From positions 1 to 32,794 of the forward strand of contig JAJRQR010000025.1 of NCBI GenBank assembly GCA_024280145.1: 32,794 bases of DNA. The letters are read 5' to 3'. The DNA comes from Bacteroidota bacterium. GTDB taxonomy: Bacteria > Bacteroidota > Bacteroidia > Flavobacteriales > Flavobacteriaceae. The notes beneath the pieces were generated by a model. It saw only the letters and a list, made by a program, of their open reading frames with translations, was not told the DNA's origin and made no database searches. Shown here piece after piece: positions 7,659-17,700 of this stretch (position 1 is the stretch's first letter; each line of letters begins with the position of its first letter). The translations under genes were made by a program, and so were the position numbers.

Positions 7659-7695
7659 AAAATAGGCTGTCTATAATTTATAGACAGCCTATTTT
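7659..7695. terminator. Bidirectional intrinsic terminator between the exported thioredoxin-like gene and clpB
   Basis: A perfect 18-bp stem built on AGGCTGTCTATAA and its complement closes around a single T. The plus side runs into seven Ts (7692-7698); the minus side reads out into TTTTAATT. It lies between two convergent genes and reaches to within 2 bases of the clpB stop, so it probably serves both. Confidence 0.9.
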
Positions 7696-7696
7696 T

Positions 7697-10300
7697 TTAG
7701 TTATTCACCAAATCATTTTCATTTCTAAATACTAATTTTCCGTTGAAACTATCAATTAATATAATGCTATCTGTGGTTACTTTACCCGAAAGTATTTCTT
7801 TAGATAAAACATTTAGCACTTCTTTTTGTAGTACTCTTTTCACTGGTCTTGCCCCATATTGAGGGTCGTAGCCTAGTTTTGCCAAGTATTTTACAGCTTC
7901 TTCAGTTGCATCTAAAGTGATGTTTTGTTTTGCTAACATTTTTGTTAACCCTTTTATCTGAAGCGATACAATTTGCTGTATATCATTTTCAGAAAGCGGA
8001 GTGAACATAATAATGTCATCTATTCTGTTTAAAAACTCTGGTCGAACCGTTTGTTTCAGTAGGTTTAATACTTCATCTTTTGAAGCTTCCATAGCTGAAT
8101 CAATATCCTTTATAGTATCAAACTTTTCTTGTATAATATGACTTCCCATATTACTGGTCATAATGATTACCGTATTCTTAAAATCAGCTACACGACCTTT
8201 ATTATCGGTTAATCTTCCTTCGTCTAACACTTGTAATAAAATGTTGAAAGTATCTGGATGTGCTTTTTCAATTTCATCCAATAACACCACAGAATAAGGC
8301 TTGCGTCTAACGGCTTCGGTTAATTGTCCACCTTCGTCATAACCAACATATCCTGGAGGTGCACCCACCAATCTACTTACACTGTGACGTTCTTGATATT
8401 CACTCATATCAATACGGGTCATTGCGTTTTCATCGTCGAACATATATTCTGCTAATGCCTTTGCCAATTCGGTTTTACCGACTCCTGTGGTTCCTAAAAA
8501 TAAGAAGGTTCCAATTGGTTTTTTTGGATCTTGCAATCCTGCACGACTTCTACGAATAGCATCACTCACTGCAACAATAGCTTCCTCTTGCCCCACCACT
8601 CGATGATGCAATTCATCTTCTAATTTCAATAATTTTTCACGATCACTTTGCAACATTTTGGTAACAGGAACTCCTGTCCATTTAGCCACCACTTCCGCAA
8701 TATCTTCGGTAGTAACTTCCTCTTTTATTAAAGAATCACCTTCTTCATTTTCGGCTAATTGCGTTTCTAATTCGAAAAGATTTTCTTTTGCTTCTTTGAT
8801 TTTTCCATAGCGTAATTCGGCTACCTTTCCGAAGTCACCATCACGTTCTGCGATATCTGCTTCTTGTTTGTAGTTTTCTATATCTGTTTTTAAATTCTGA
8901 ATCGCATCAACCACTTCTTTTTCACTTTTCCATTTTGCGTGAATGGAGTTGCGTTCTTCTTTTATATTTTCTAAATCGTATCGAAGTCCTTTTAGTTTTT
9001 TTTCGTCTTTTTCTCGTTTAATGGCTTCAATTTCAATTTCCAACTGCATAATCTTTCTGTCCAAAACATCTAATTCTTCTGGTTTCGAATTGATTTCCAT
9101 TCTAATTTTTGCAGCCGCTTCATCCATTAAATCAATGGCTTTGTCTGGTAAAAATCGGTCAGAAATATAACGTTGTGAAAGCTCTACCGAAGCAATAATC
9201 GCTTCATCTTTAATACGAACTTTATGATGTGTTTCGTATTTTTCTTTAATTCCACGAAGGATAGAAATTGCACTTTCGGTATCGGGTTCATCCACGAATA
9301 CCTTTTGGAAACGTCTTTCTAAAGCCTTGTCTTTTTCAAAATATTTTTGGTATTCATCTAAAGTGGTTGCACCTATTGCACGGAGTTCGCCACGAGCCAA
9401 AGCAGGTTTTAAAATATTTGCAGCGTCCATGGCACCTTGTCCGCCACCAGCACCAACTAAGGTGTGGATTTCATCAATAAACAACACAATGTTTCCGTCA
9501 CTATTAGTTACTTCTTTTATTACTGCTTTAAGTCGTTCTTCAAACTCACCTTTGTATTTTGCTCCGGCAATTAAAGCGCCCATATCTAAAGAAAAAATAA
9601 TTTTATCTTTTAGGTTTTCAGGAATATCACCCGCAATAATTCGATGTGCTAATCCTTCGACAATGGCGGTTTTTCCTGTTCCAGGTTCTCCAACTAGCAT
9701 TGGGTTGTTTTTGGTTCTACGAGAAAGAATTTGAAGTATTCTTCTAATTTCTTCATCGCGACCAATTACTGGGTCTAATTTCCCTGAAGCTGCTAATTCG
9801 TTAAGGTTTCTAGCGTATTTGCTTAATGTATTATAGGTTTCTTCAACAGATTGTGATGTTACCCGATCTCCATTTCTTAACTCTTCAATAGCAGCAAGCA
9901 TTCCTTTTTCAGTAACACCTTGGTCTTTTAGACTTTGGGAAATGTTGCTTTTAGACTTAAAAATTGCTAATAATAAATGCTCGATAGAAACATATTCATC
10001 GTTCATTTTTTTAGCGATGATACTTGCTTCGTTTAATGCTTTTCCTGCTTCTTTTGAAAGCATAATATCGCCACCAGAAACTTTAGAAAAACTTTCTAAT
10101 TGCTTGTCTAGTATTTGGTTGAATAGCTCCAAGTTCACATTTAATTTCTTTAATATAAACGGAGTTACATTTTCATCAACTTCAAAAATAGCTTTTAAAA
10201 TGTGTTCATTTTCAATTTGTTGATGACCTAAGCTTTGAGCAAGTTGTTGTGCTTGCTGAATTGCTTCTTGCGATTTAATAGTATAATTATTTAAATTCAT
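7697..10300 (-). CDS. clpB: ATP-dependent disaggregase ClpB
   Basis: This 867-residue AAA+ disaggregase works with DnaK to extract polypeptides from aggregates in the cytoplasm. In order: the Clp N-domain pair (about 1-145), nucleotide-binding domain 1 with Walker A GEPGTGKT at 204-211 and Walker B IVLFIDE, a coiled-coil middle domain (about 405-520, with ERDGDFGKVAELRYGKI), and nucleotide-binding domain 2 with Walker A GTTGVGKT near 605-612, then the pore motif GYVGYDEGG and the C-terminal small domain. The length is normal for full ClpB and the middle domain separates it from ClpA/ClpC. The ATG at 10298-10300 gives the expected N-terminus. A TATCTTTG promoter element lies 70 bases upstream, leaving a leader of about 65 bases. 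No HrcA- or CtsR-type operator is evident. Confidence 0.98.
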   Translation of the reverse strand: MNLNNYTIKSQEAIQQAQQLAQSLGHQQIENEHILKAIFEVDENVTPFILKKLNVNLELFNQILDKQLESFSKVSGGDIMLSKEAGKALNEASIIAKKMNDEYVSIEHLLLAIFKSKSNISQSLKDQGVTEKGMLAAIEELRNGDRVTSQSVEETYNTLSKYARNLNELAASGKLDPVIGRDEEIRRILQILSRRTKNNPMLVGEPGTGKTAIVEGLAHRIIAGDIPENLKDKIIFSLDMGALIAGAKYKGEFEERLKAVIKEVTNSDGNIVLFIDEIHTLVGAGGGQGAMDAANILKPALARGELRAIGATTLDEYQKYFEKDKALERRFQKVFVDEPDTESAISILRGIKEKYETHHKVRIKDEAIIASVELSQRYISDRFLPDKAIDLMDEAAAKIRMEINSKPEELDVLDRKIMQLEIEIEAIKREKDEKKLKGLRYDLENIKEERNSIHAKWKSEKEVVDAIQNLKTDIENYKQEADIAERDGDFGKVAELRYGKIKEAKENLFELETQLAENEEGDSLIKEEVTTEDIAEVVAKWTGVPVTKMLQSDREKLLKLEDELHHRVVGQEEAIVAVSDAIRRSRAGLQDPKKPIGTFLFLGTTGVGKTELAKALAEYMFDDENAMTRIDMSEYQERHSVSRLVGAPPGYVGYDEGGQLTEAVRRKPYSVVLLDEIEKAHPDTFNILLQVLDEGRLTDNKGRVADFKNTVIIMTSNMGSHIIQEKFDTIKDIDSAMEASKDEVLNLLKQTVRPEFLNRIDDIIMFTPLSENDIQQIVSLQIKGLTKMLAKQNITLDATEEAVKYLAKLGYDPQYGARPVKRVLQKEVLNVLSKEILSGKVTTDSIILIDSFNGKLVFRNENDLVNN

Positions 10301-10370
10301 GTCTTTATGTTTTATTCCTATTTAAAGGTGGTTTATCTTGATTTCAGGATTTAATAATCAAAATGTAAAC

Positions 10371-10378
10371 CAAAGATA
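10371..10378 (-). promoter_or_regulatory. -7 promoter element for clpB
   Basis: The minus strand reads TATCTTTG, a full TAnnTTTG match. It lies 70 bases before the clpB ATG, the longest leader among the promoters recognised here. Confidence 0.45.
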
Positions 10379-10464
10379 AAATACGTCATAATGGCTTGTT
10401 TTAAGTAATTAAGTAAGACAAAATGGCTAATTTTAGATTTTTATAGTTTGTTGTGTAAGAATCT

Positions 10465-10472
10465 TATATTTT
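10465..10472 (+). promoter_or_regulatory. Variant -7 element before ytxJ
   Basis: TATATTTT is one base off TAnnTTTG and ends 26 bases before the chosen ATG, supporting that start. Confidence 0.3.
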
Positions 10473-10498
10473 TACAACCAATAAGAAAAATAGAATTG

Positions 10499-10891
10499 AT
10501 GGGATTGTTAAATAAAATATTTGGAAATAAACCTGCTATAGAAAAGGAAGAAAAATTTATTCCGTGGTATCGGCTTACTACTATTCAGCAATTAGATGAA
10601 ATTGAAAAAGAATCGTTTAATAGACCCATTGCTATTTTCAAGCATTCTACTAGATGTGGAACAAGTAGAATGGCATTGCGACAGTTTGAAAGTCATTTTG
10701 AAATTGAAGATGAAAAAGTAAAGCTGTATTGTTTAGATTTAATAGCCTTTAGAGAGGTTTCAAATGAAGTTGCCATTCGTTTTCAAGTAATGCACCAAAG
10801 CCCACAATTAATCGTAGTTAAAAATAGCAATACAATTCACCATAGTTCGCATTATAATATTGACGCTGGATTATTAGAGCAGTTTGCTTAG
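10499..10891 (+). CDS. ytxJ: Bacillithiol-system redox protein YtxJ (monothiol bacilliredoxin-like)
   Basis: This is a 130-residue cytoplasmic thioredoxin-fold protein. The segment AIFKHSTRCGTSRMALRQFE carries a single redox cysteine at about residue 53 in the TRCGTS context typical of YtxJ, and HQSPQLIVVKN supplies the cis-Pro region. The family is linked to de-bacillithiolation of proteins, and bacillithiol is made by many Bacteroidota. I choose the ATG at 10499 (MGLLNKIFGNK). The frame is open from a TTG 51 bases upstream, but that extension covers the probable promoter (TATATTTT at 10465-10472) and is not family-like. It is divergent from clpB, with 198 bases between, and converges on the following lipoprotein gene with a 2-base gap. 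Confidence 0.9.
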   Translation: MGLLNKIFGNKPAIEKEEKFIPWYRLTTIQQLDEIEKESFNRPIAIFKHSTRCGTSRMALRQFESHFEIEDEKVKLYCLDLIAFREVSNEVAIRFQVMHQSPQLIVVKNSNTIHHSSHYNIDAGLLEQFA

Positions 10892-10893
10892 TA

Positions 10894-12081
10894 TTATTTT
10901 CTTAATTTATTATCCGAAATAATTTCAAATAACTGAATTTTTATTCCTTCCTGTCCATCAATAAATAATTGGTCATTACTCGGAAAATAAATAAAATGAT
11001 TTTTGATATTTATTTGATCCTCTGGATATAATGCTCTTTGGTCTCCTTGAAAAGTGCTAAAAACATTTTCAAAAATAAATTCACTTGTAAGCGGATATTC
11101 GTACAACTCATTATTTTTCTGAAAATCAGTTGCGACAACAATACCTTCAACAATAACCGATTTAGTTTGAATGGTTTCGGTTACGGTAGCAGCAACTGAA
11201 ATATAAATATCTTTTTTTATTTTGTTTCCATCTTCATCTAAAACATAATTTCCATTTCTATCTTTTTGGTATTCCCAGCCTTCTTTAATTCTATTAGTTC
11301 GATTATAATCCTTTTCAGAAATTCGTTCTGGGGAAAATTCAATATTGGTAAAATCTAAATTAATTCCGTAGTTATAATTTATGTTTTCTTTGGGCAAACG
11401 ATGATAAACCGTCCAAAAATCATCCAATTCAGAAGTATTAAAATTAAGTAGTATATTTTCTAAATCTTGAGGAATAATAGTATAAGTGTGATTTTGTAAG
11501 GAAACTAAAACAAAGTCAGTACCTTGAAAATAAGCTTCGTCTAGCAAACTTTTTGTGTCATTAAAATCAGGATGAATTTCATCTAACTCTTTAAATGAAT
11601 TATAAGCATTTCTGGCATCTAAAGTGTTATTTAATTCTAAATATGAATTTCCTATTTCATATAAATAACCCACATAATCCTTTTGAGCAAGAGCAATTTT
11701 ACCAGAATAATTAACCATTTTAAATTTGGCTTTTTTACCTGAAGTTTTGCTATAAAGAGGAAGTAAAGGCTTTATTTGTTTTTGGCGATTTTCTAATTTT
11801 AATAACAAACGATAAATAATCTGAGCAGCAGCAGGATTACTGCCTTTTCTTGCTATTTCAATATCACGTTGATCTTGTTCAACAGCTTTTGAAAACGCTT
11901 CTTCTAATAATAATATATGCTCTTCGCTTTTTGAAGAAGATTTATCTTTTTGAAGTTTTTTTACAGCCAATTCAATAGCTTTATTATAATCACCTTGAGC
12001 AATATATTGCTGATTTTTCTTTACACTATTACAACTAAAAAAGGTAATTCCTATTAAAAGAATTAGTATAGATTTTTTCAT
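10894..12081 (-). CDS. TPR-like lipoprotein of unknown function
   Basis: This is a 395-residue lipoprotein with signal MKKSILILLIGITFFSC (Cys17). Residues about 22-185 are alpha-helical with tetratricopeptide-like pairs (QQYIAQGDYNKAIELAVKKL; KDYVGYLYEIGNSYLELNNT with LDARNAYNSF). Residues about 190-395 are beta-rich (KDIYISVAATVTETIQTKSV, IVEGIVVATDF) and match no family I know. The stop is 2 bases from the convergent ytxJ stop. It begins 9 bases after the fumarylacetoacetase stop on the same strand, so the two are almost certainly one transcript, although nothing in the lipoprotein suggests tyrosine catabolism. An envelope scaffold role is possible but is a guess. Confidence 0.8.
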   Translation of the reverse strand: MKKSILILLIGITFFSCNSVKKNQQYIAQGDYNKAIELAVKKLQKDKSSSKSEEHILLLEEAFSKAVEQDQRDIEIARKGSNPAAAQIIYRLLLKLENRQKQIKPLLPLYSKTSGKKAKFKMVNYSGKIALAQKDYVGYLYEIGNSYLELNNTLDARNAYNSFKELDEIHPDFNDTKSLLDEAYFQGTDFVLVSLQNHTYTIIPQDLENILLNFNTSELDDFWTVYHRLPKENINYNYGINLDFTNIEFSPERISEKDYNRTNRIKEGWEYQKDRNGNYVLDEDGNKIKKDIYISVAATVTETIQTKSVIVEGIVVATDFQKNNELYEYPLTSEFIFENVFSTFQGDQRALYPEDQINIKNHFIYFPSNDQLFIDGQEGIKIQLFEIISDNKLRK

Positions 12082-12090
12082 TAGAATAAA

Positions 12091-13368
12091 TTAATCTAAG
12101 GCAGGAAGTATTTTTCCATTACATTCTCCAAAACCAATTCTAAGTCCGTCTTTTTCACAATAAGCGCGCATAATTACAGTATCGTTATCTTGAATAAATT
12201 TACGTTCTTTTCCGTTTTTAAGAAGAACAGGGTTTTGACCTCTCCAACTTAGTTCTAACATCGAACCGTAACTGTCTTTTGTAGGACCAGAAATAGTTCC
12301 GCTACCCATCATGTCACCAGATCGTACGTTACATCCATTTACGGTATGATGTGTTAATTGTTGTGCCATAGACCAATACATATACTTAAAATTGGAGTTT
12401 GCTACAACTGTTTCTTCATCACCTTCTGGTTTAATTGCAACCTGTAAATTAATATCGAAATTTTTATTATCTCCTTGTTGAAGGTAAGGAAGAGGGGCTG
12501 GATCTTGTTTAGGGCCATTGGTTCTAAAAGGCTCAAGGGCGTCTAAAGTTACAATCCAAGGTGAAATGGTAGATGCGAAATTCTTTCCTAGGAAAGGTCC
12601 AAGAGGAACATATTCCCAAGCTTGAATATCACGAGCACTCCAATCATTAAATTGAACCAATCCAAAAATATAATCTTCTGCCTCTTTAATAGGAACGCGA
12701 TGGCCAATATGGTTGGCATCGGTAGTAATAAAAGCCATTTCTAATTCAAAATCTACTAATTTTGAAGGACCAAATCCTGGGATTCCATCGTCACCAGGCT
12801 TTGTTTGCCCATAAGGTCTATGAATTGGAGTTCCTGATGGAATAATAGAAGAGCTTCTTCCGTGGTAACCAATAGGAATTCGAAGCCAATTTGGTAATAA
12901 TGCATTTTCAGGATCGCGGAAAAGTGAACCTACGTTTGTTGCGTGTTCCTTACTCGCGTAAAAATCGGTATAATCGCCAACGTCTACCGGTAACTGCATT
13001 TCAATTTCATCCATTGTAAAAAGTACAATACTTCTATGATCTTGATTGTCGCGTAATTTTGAGTTTCCTTCTAAAAAAATATCTGAAACTCTATTACGAA
13101 CCAATCGCCACGTTTTTCTACCATCTGCAATAAAGTCGTTCAGACTATCTTGCATAAAGATATCATCCGTTAATTCGATCCCTTCAAAATAACCTAATTG
13201 ATGTAAAGCGCCTAAATCGATTGCAAAATCACCTATTCTTGTTCCAATAGTGATAATGTCATCACGGGTTAAAAACACTCCAAAAGGAATATTCTGAATA
13301 GGAAAGTCTGTATTTGCTGAGGTTTCAAGCCAAGTTTTTTTTGTTGGGTTATTTGCAGAAAGCGGCAT
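12091..13368 (-). CDS. fahA: Fumarylacetoacetase (EC 3.7.1.2)
   Basis: This 425-residue enzyme hydrolyses 4-fumarylacetoacetate to fumarate and acetoacetate, the last step of tyrosine/homogentisate catabolism in the cytoplasm. The N-terminal FAA domain is followed by the catalytic domain: DYTDFYASKEHATN holds the metal-ligand Asp135 and catalytic His142 (aligned to mouse Asp126 and His133), WLRIPIGYHGRSSSIIPSGT is the substrate-binding segment, VDFELEMAF contains the two metal-binding glutamates, and NDWSARDIQAWEYVPLGPFL with GKNFA completes the site. The length is typical of full FAH. The ATG at 13366-13368 gives a normal N-terminus. Its TATCTTTG promoter faces away from that of glyA. Other tyrosine-pathway genes are not in the window. 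Confidence 0.97.
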   Translation of the reverse strand: MPLSANNPTKKTWLETSANTDFPIQNIPFGVFLTRDDIITIGTRIGDFAIDLGALHQLGYFEGIELTDDIFMQDSLNDFIADGRKTWRLVRNRVSDIFLEGNSKLRDNQDHRSIVLFTMDEIEMQLPVDVGDYTDFYASKEHATNVGSLFRDPENALLPNWLRIPIGYHGRSSSIIPSGTPIHRPYGQTKPGDDGIPGFGPSKLVDFELEMAFITTDANHIGHRVPIKEAEDYIFGLVQFNDWSARDIQAWEYVPLGPFLGKNFASTISPWIVTLDALEPFRTNGPKQDPAPLPYLQQGDNKNFDINLQVAIKPEGDEETVVANSNFKYMYWSMAQQLTHHTVNGCNVRSGDMMGSGTISGPTKDSYGSMLELSWRGQNPVLLKNGKERKFIQDNDTVIMRAYCEKDGLRIGFGECNGKILPALD

Positions 13369-13401
13369 AACGTTAAATTTTTATGTTAGTAAAATCTTCC
13401 T

Positions 13402-13409
13402 CAAAGATA
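13402..13409 (-). promoter_or_regulatory. -7 promoter element for fumarylacetoacetase
   Basis: The minus strand reads TATCTTTG (TAnnTTTG), ending 33 bases before the ATG. It is 33 bases from the opposing glyA element, so the upstream regions of the two promoters overlap. Confidence 0.5.
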
Positions 13410-13442
13410 TAATATTCATTAAATTAACACATAAGGATTTCG

Positions 13443-13450
13443 TATTTTTG
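13443..13450 (+). promoter_or_regulatory. -7 promoter element for glyA
   Basis: TATTTTTG matches TAnnTTTG, with 26 bases to the glyA ATG. It may also drive the two beta-propeller genes that follow glyA. Confidence 0.5.
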
Positions 13451-13476
13451 ATTTTTTAATTTTTATAAATAATAAT

Positions 13477-14748
13477 ATGAACAGAGACGAACAAATATTT
13501 GAATTAATAAAAGCTGAAGAGCAGCGACAATTAAATGGTTTAGAGCTAATTGCTTCCGAAAATTTTGTAAGCGACCAAGTACTCGAAGCCGCAGGATCTG
13601 TTCTTACCAATAAATACGCAGAAGGATATCCAGGAAAAAGGTATTATGGAGGTTGTGAGATTGTAGATGAAGTTGAGCAATTAGCTATTGATAGAGCAAA
13701 AACATTATTTGGAGCAGCATATGTAAATGTGCAACCTCACAGTGGTTCACAAGCAAATACGGCTGTTTTTGCTGCTTGTTTAAAGCCAGGAGATACCTTT
13801 TTAGGTTTTGATTTATCGCACGGTGGTCATTTAACACACGGTTCTCCTGTGAATTTTTCGGGTAAATTATACAATCCAGTTTTTTATGGAGTAGATAAAG
13901 AAACGGGATTAATTAATATGGATAAAGTAGAAGAAATTGCCCTTCGAGAGAATCCAAAAATGATTATAGCTGGTGCATCTGCCTATTCAAGAGAATTCGA
14001 TTACAAACGATTTAGAGAAATTGCCGACAAAGTAGGAGCTATCTTGCTAGCAGATATTTCACATCCTGCTGGATTAATTGCCAAAGGAATCATAGATGAT
14101 CCATTACCGCATTGTCATGTTGTTACTACTACCACTCATAAAACATTGCGTGGACCAAGGGGAGGAATGATAATGATGGGGAAGGATTTTGACAATCCTT
14201 TTGGTCAAAAACTTAAAAATGGAAACCTTAAAAAAATGTCCGCTTTGTTGAATAGTGGAATTTTCCCAGGAAATCAAGGAGGTCCATTAGAACATGTAAT
14301 TGCTGCAAAAGCAATTGCTTTTGGTGAAGCGCTTAGTGATGATTTTCTTCATTATATGGTTCAAGTAAAGAAAAATACAGAAGTTATGGCAAAAGCATTT
14401 GTTGATAAAGGCTATCATATAATTTCTGGAGGAACAGATAATCATATGATGTTAATTGATCTTCGTAATAAAAATATTACCGGAAAACAAGCAGAAGAAG
14501 CTTTAGTAAAAGCTGATATTACTGTAAATAAAAACATGGTCCCATTTGATGATAAATCTCCTTTTATAACTAGTGGGATTCGTATCGGAACTCCTGCAAT
14601 TACTACGCGTGGATTAAAAGAAAAGGATATGCAAACTGTGGTGGATTTAGTTGACAAAGTAATTTGTAACTTTGAGAACGAAGAAATTCTAAAATCAATT
14701 GCTAAGAAAGTAAATGCTTTGATGGACGGAAGACAATTGTTCAATTAA
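13477..14748 (+). CDS. glyA: Serine hydroxymethyltransferase
   Basis: This 423-residue PLP enzyme interconverts serine and glycine while charging tetrahydrofolate with a one-carbon unit. [38 protein letters not shown] and [15 protein letters not shown] are the classic N-terminal blocks. [16 protein letters not shown] carries the Schiff-base lysine at 222. [14 protein letters not shown] near the C-terminus is the substrate-carboxylate site. The length and start ([18 protein letters not shown]) are normal. Only 12 bases separate its stop from the following propeller lipoprotein ATG with no terminator visible, so read-through transcription into that gene is likely. It is divergent from fumarylacetoacetase. 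Confidence 0.98.
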   Translation: MNRDEQIFELIKAEEQRQLNGLELIASENFVSDQVLEAAGSVLTNKYAEGYPGKRYYGGCEIVDEVEQLAIDRAKTLFGAAYVNVQPHSGSQANTAVFAACLKPGDTFLGFDLSHGGHLTHGSPVNFSGKLYNPVFYGVDKETGLINMDKVEEIALRENPKMIIAGASAYSREFDYKRFREIADKVGAILLADISHPAGLIAKGIIDDPLPHCHVVTTTTHKTLRGPRGGMIMMGKDFDNPFGQKLKNGNLKKMSALLNSGIFPGNQGGPLEHVIAAKAIAFGEALSDDFLHYMVQVKKNTEVMAKAFVDKGYHIISGGTDNHMMLIDLRNKNITGKQAEEALVKADITVNKNMVPFDDKSPFITSGIRIGTPAITTRGLKEKDMQTVVDLVDKVICNFENEEILKSIAKKVNALMDGRQLFN

Positions 14749-14760
14749 TATACACTACTA

Positions 14761-17700
14761 ATGAAACATTATTTAATATTATTTATTACTATATTTTTTA
14801 TTTTCTCTTGTGATGAAAAAGTTAAAAAAGAAACTAAAGGTTTAGCTAAAAAAGAATCAAGTATTTCAAAAGAAATTGATATTGAATTACCTTCAGAGTT
14901 TGTGAAAAGCCTAAATAAAGAGTTGGTAACAAAAATGGATACTGATAATAATGATGATCTTTTCTTTAAATTAATTCCTAGTGAACAAACAGGTGTAAAT
15001 TTCAAAAATTCTATTGTTGAAGATGATTTTAAAAATCATAAATCATATCCTCAAATATATAATGGAGGTGGAGTTGCTGTTGGTGATTTAAATAATGATG
15101 GTTTACCAGATTTGTTTTTTGCAGGAAATACTACAAAAGATAAAATATATTTTAATAAGGGTAACTTTAAATTTGAGGATGTTACGGAACAGTCTGGAAT
15201 TTCGAAAGATAATAATGGCTGGTCTTTTGGTGTAAGTATTATTGATGTCAATGCAGATGGTCTTTTAGATATATATGTATGTAAAGCAGGACCATTTAAT
15301 GAAAAGAAGCGTTTAAAAAATCGATTATTTATTAATAATGGTGACGGGACATTTAAAGAAGATGCTGCAAATTACGGTCTTAATATTGCGAATTATAGTG
15401 TGCAATCCACATTTTTTGATTACGATAATGATGGAGATTTAGATATGTACTTGCTTAATCATCCTGTTCCAGGTTCAGAAAAAAAAATGCCAAAGGAAAT
15501 AAAAAAACGGGCTGAGTTTATTAATAGTGGAGCATTGATTATAGATAATTTTTTTGAAAATGTTAACGGAAAATTTATAGTTAAAACGAAAGAAGCTGGA
15601 CTTATTAATTTTGGTTTTAAAAATAGTGTTAGTGTTGGAGATTTTAATAAAGATGGTTATCCCGACCTTTATGTTTCTACCGACTATGGTGAACCTGATT
15701 TATATTACGTAAATAATGGAAATAAAACTTTTACAAATAAGATAAATGAAAATATAAAGCATATTTCCTACTATAGTATGGGTAGTGATGTTTCAGATAT
15801 AAACAATGATGGTTTTCTTGATCTATATGTTACAGATATGACACCTAGTGACCACATTAAATCAAAAGTGTTTATGGCTTCTATGAACCCAAAAAAATTT
15901 AATGCTTTTGTTAAATATGGCTTTCACCACCAATATATGTTAAACTCACTTCAATTAAATACGGGTAATAATAGTTTTAGTGAAATTGCACAATTAGCTG
16001 GAATAGCAAAGACCGATTGGAGTTGGGCACCCTTATTTTTTGACGTGGATTTGGATGGAAATAAAGATTTATTTGTTACTAACGGAATTAAAGAAAATCT
16101 AAATGATAATGATATTAAAGAAAAAGTATTTGCAATTGAAAAAAAACTAAACCATAAACTTTCACTTCAAGAATATTTAGAAGTTGTGCCTTCAGAAGTT
16201 TCGCCAAATCAACTTTATAAAAACGAAGGTATTCTTCAGTTTTCAAATACTTCAAATAAATGGATAGATTATAAAATGTTTAATTCTAATGGAGCTGCTT
16301 ATGGCGATTTTGACGGTGATGGAGATTTGGATTTGGTGGTGAATAATATGGATGATAAAGCTTCAGTTTATGAAAATGTTGGAGTAAAAGGAAAAGTGGG
16401 TAATTCGATTTCAATTACATTATTGGGACCTTCAAATAATCCTTTTTCTATTGGCACAAAGATTTCTATACCTGTAGACAATCAAATAATTTATTACGAA
16501 CATTATACTTCTAAAGGTTATTTATCTACAGTAGATAATAAAATTATTTTAGGTCTTGGCAATCTTCAAAAAATTCCTAAAATGATTGTGGAATGGCCTG
16601 ACGGTAAAGTAACCAATCTTATTAATATAAAAGTAAATAATGAAATAACTTTATCATATGAAGCACTAACTAAAACAGAAAAATTTATTGAAAATAAAGT
16701 ATATCCATTAAAAAAAATAGCCCCCAAAAGTATTGGGATTACGTATAAGCATAATGAAGATGAATTTGATGATTTTAAAATGCAAGTATTATTACCTTAT
16801 TCACAATCACAACATGGACCATTTATTGCAAAAGCTGATATAAATAATGATGGCTTAACTGATTTTTACATAGGAGGTGCCTCTGGACAAGCAGGTGAAT
16901 TATACATTCAAGATAATACAGGTAAATTTAATAAAGATAAAAGCGGTATTTGGGAAAAAGATAAAAAGTTTGAAGACCTTGGAGTTTTGTTTTTTGATTA
17001 TGATCAAGATGGAGACAAAGATTTATATGTGACTAGTGGAGGAGCATCATTTAAAGAAGATAGCCCTAATTATCAAGACAGAATTTATACTAATAATGGA
17101 AAAGGTGTTTTTAAAAAGTCAACTATTTTACCTATAAATAATACAAGTTCACTACGCGTAATATCTAATGATATTGATAATGATGGGGACCTTGATTTAT
17201 TTGTTGGAGGAAGAGTAATTCCAGACAAATACCCATACCCTCCTGTTTCTCAATTATTGATAAACGAAAATGGTGTGTTTGTTGATAAAACTTCTGAATT
17301 AGCACCAAGTATAAAAAATATAGGATTAGTGACAGATGCAATTTTTTCAGATTATGATAATGATGGAGATAAAGATTTAATTATTACAGCAGAATGGAGT
17401 CCAATAAAGATTTTTACTAATAATAACGGTGTTTTTTCAGACTCTAATATTGCATCATTAAATGATACAGAAGGAATTTGGTTTAGTGTAAAAGAAATTG
17501 ATATAGATGAAGATGGCGATATGGATTATTTATTTGGAAACTTAGGTTTAAATTCAAAATTTACAGCAAAACCAGGAAAACCATTTCATGTTTTTTGTGA
17601 TGATTTTGACGGAAACACTACTTATGATGTTGTATTTTCTAAAGATTACAATGGAAGCCTTGTACCAATGAGAGGACGTCAATGTTCATCTGAACAAATG

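Noticed and set aside
9327-9734. Open frame of 135 codons antisense to clpB, with other antisense frames at 8359-8559, 8943-9170, 9268-9480 and 9942-10223
   Set aside because: They lie wholly within the strongly conserved clpB reading frame, have low-complexity translations and no promoter or start context.
13419-13610. Minus-strand frame across the glyA start
   Set aside because: It overlaps the glyA N-terminus and promoter, and the translation has no recognisable character.
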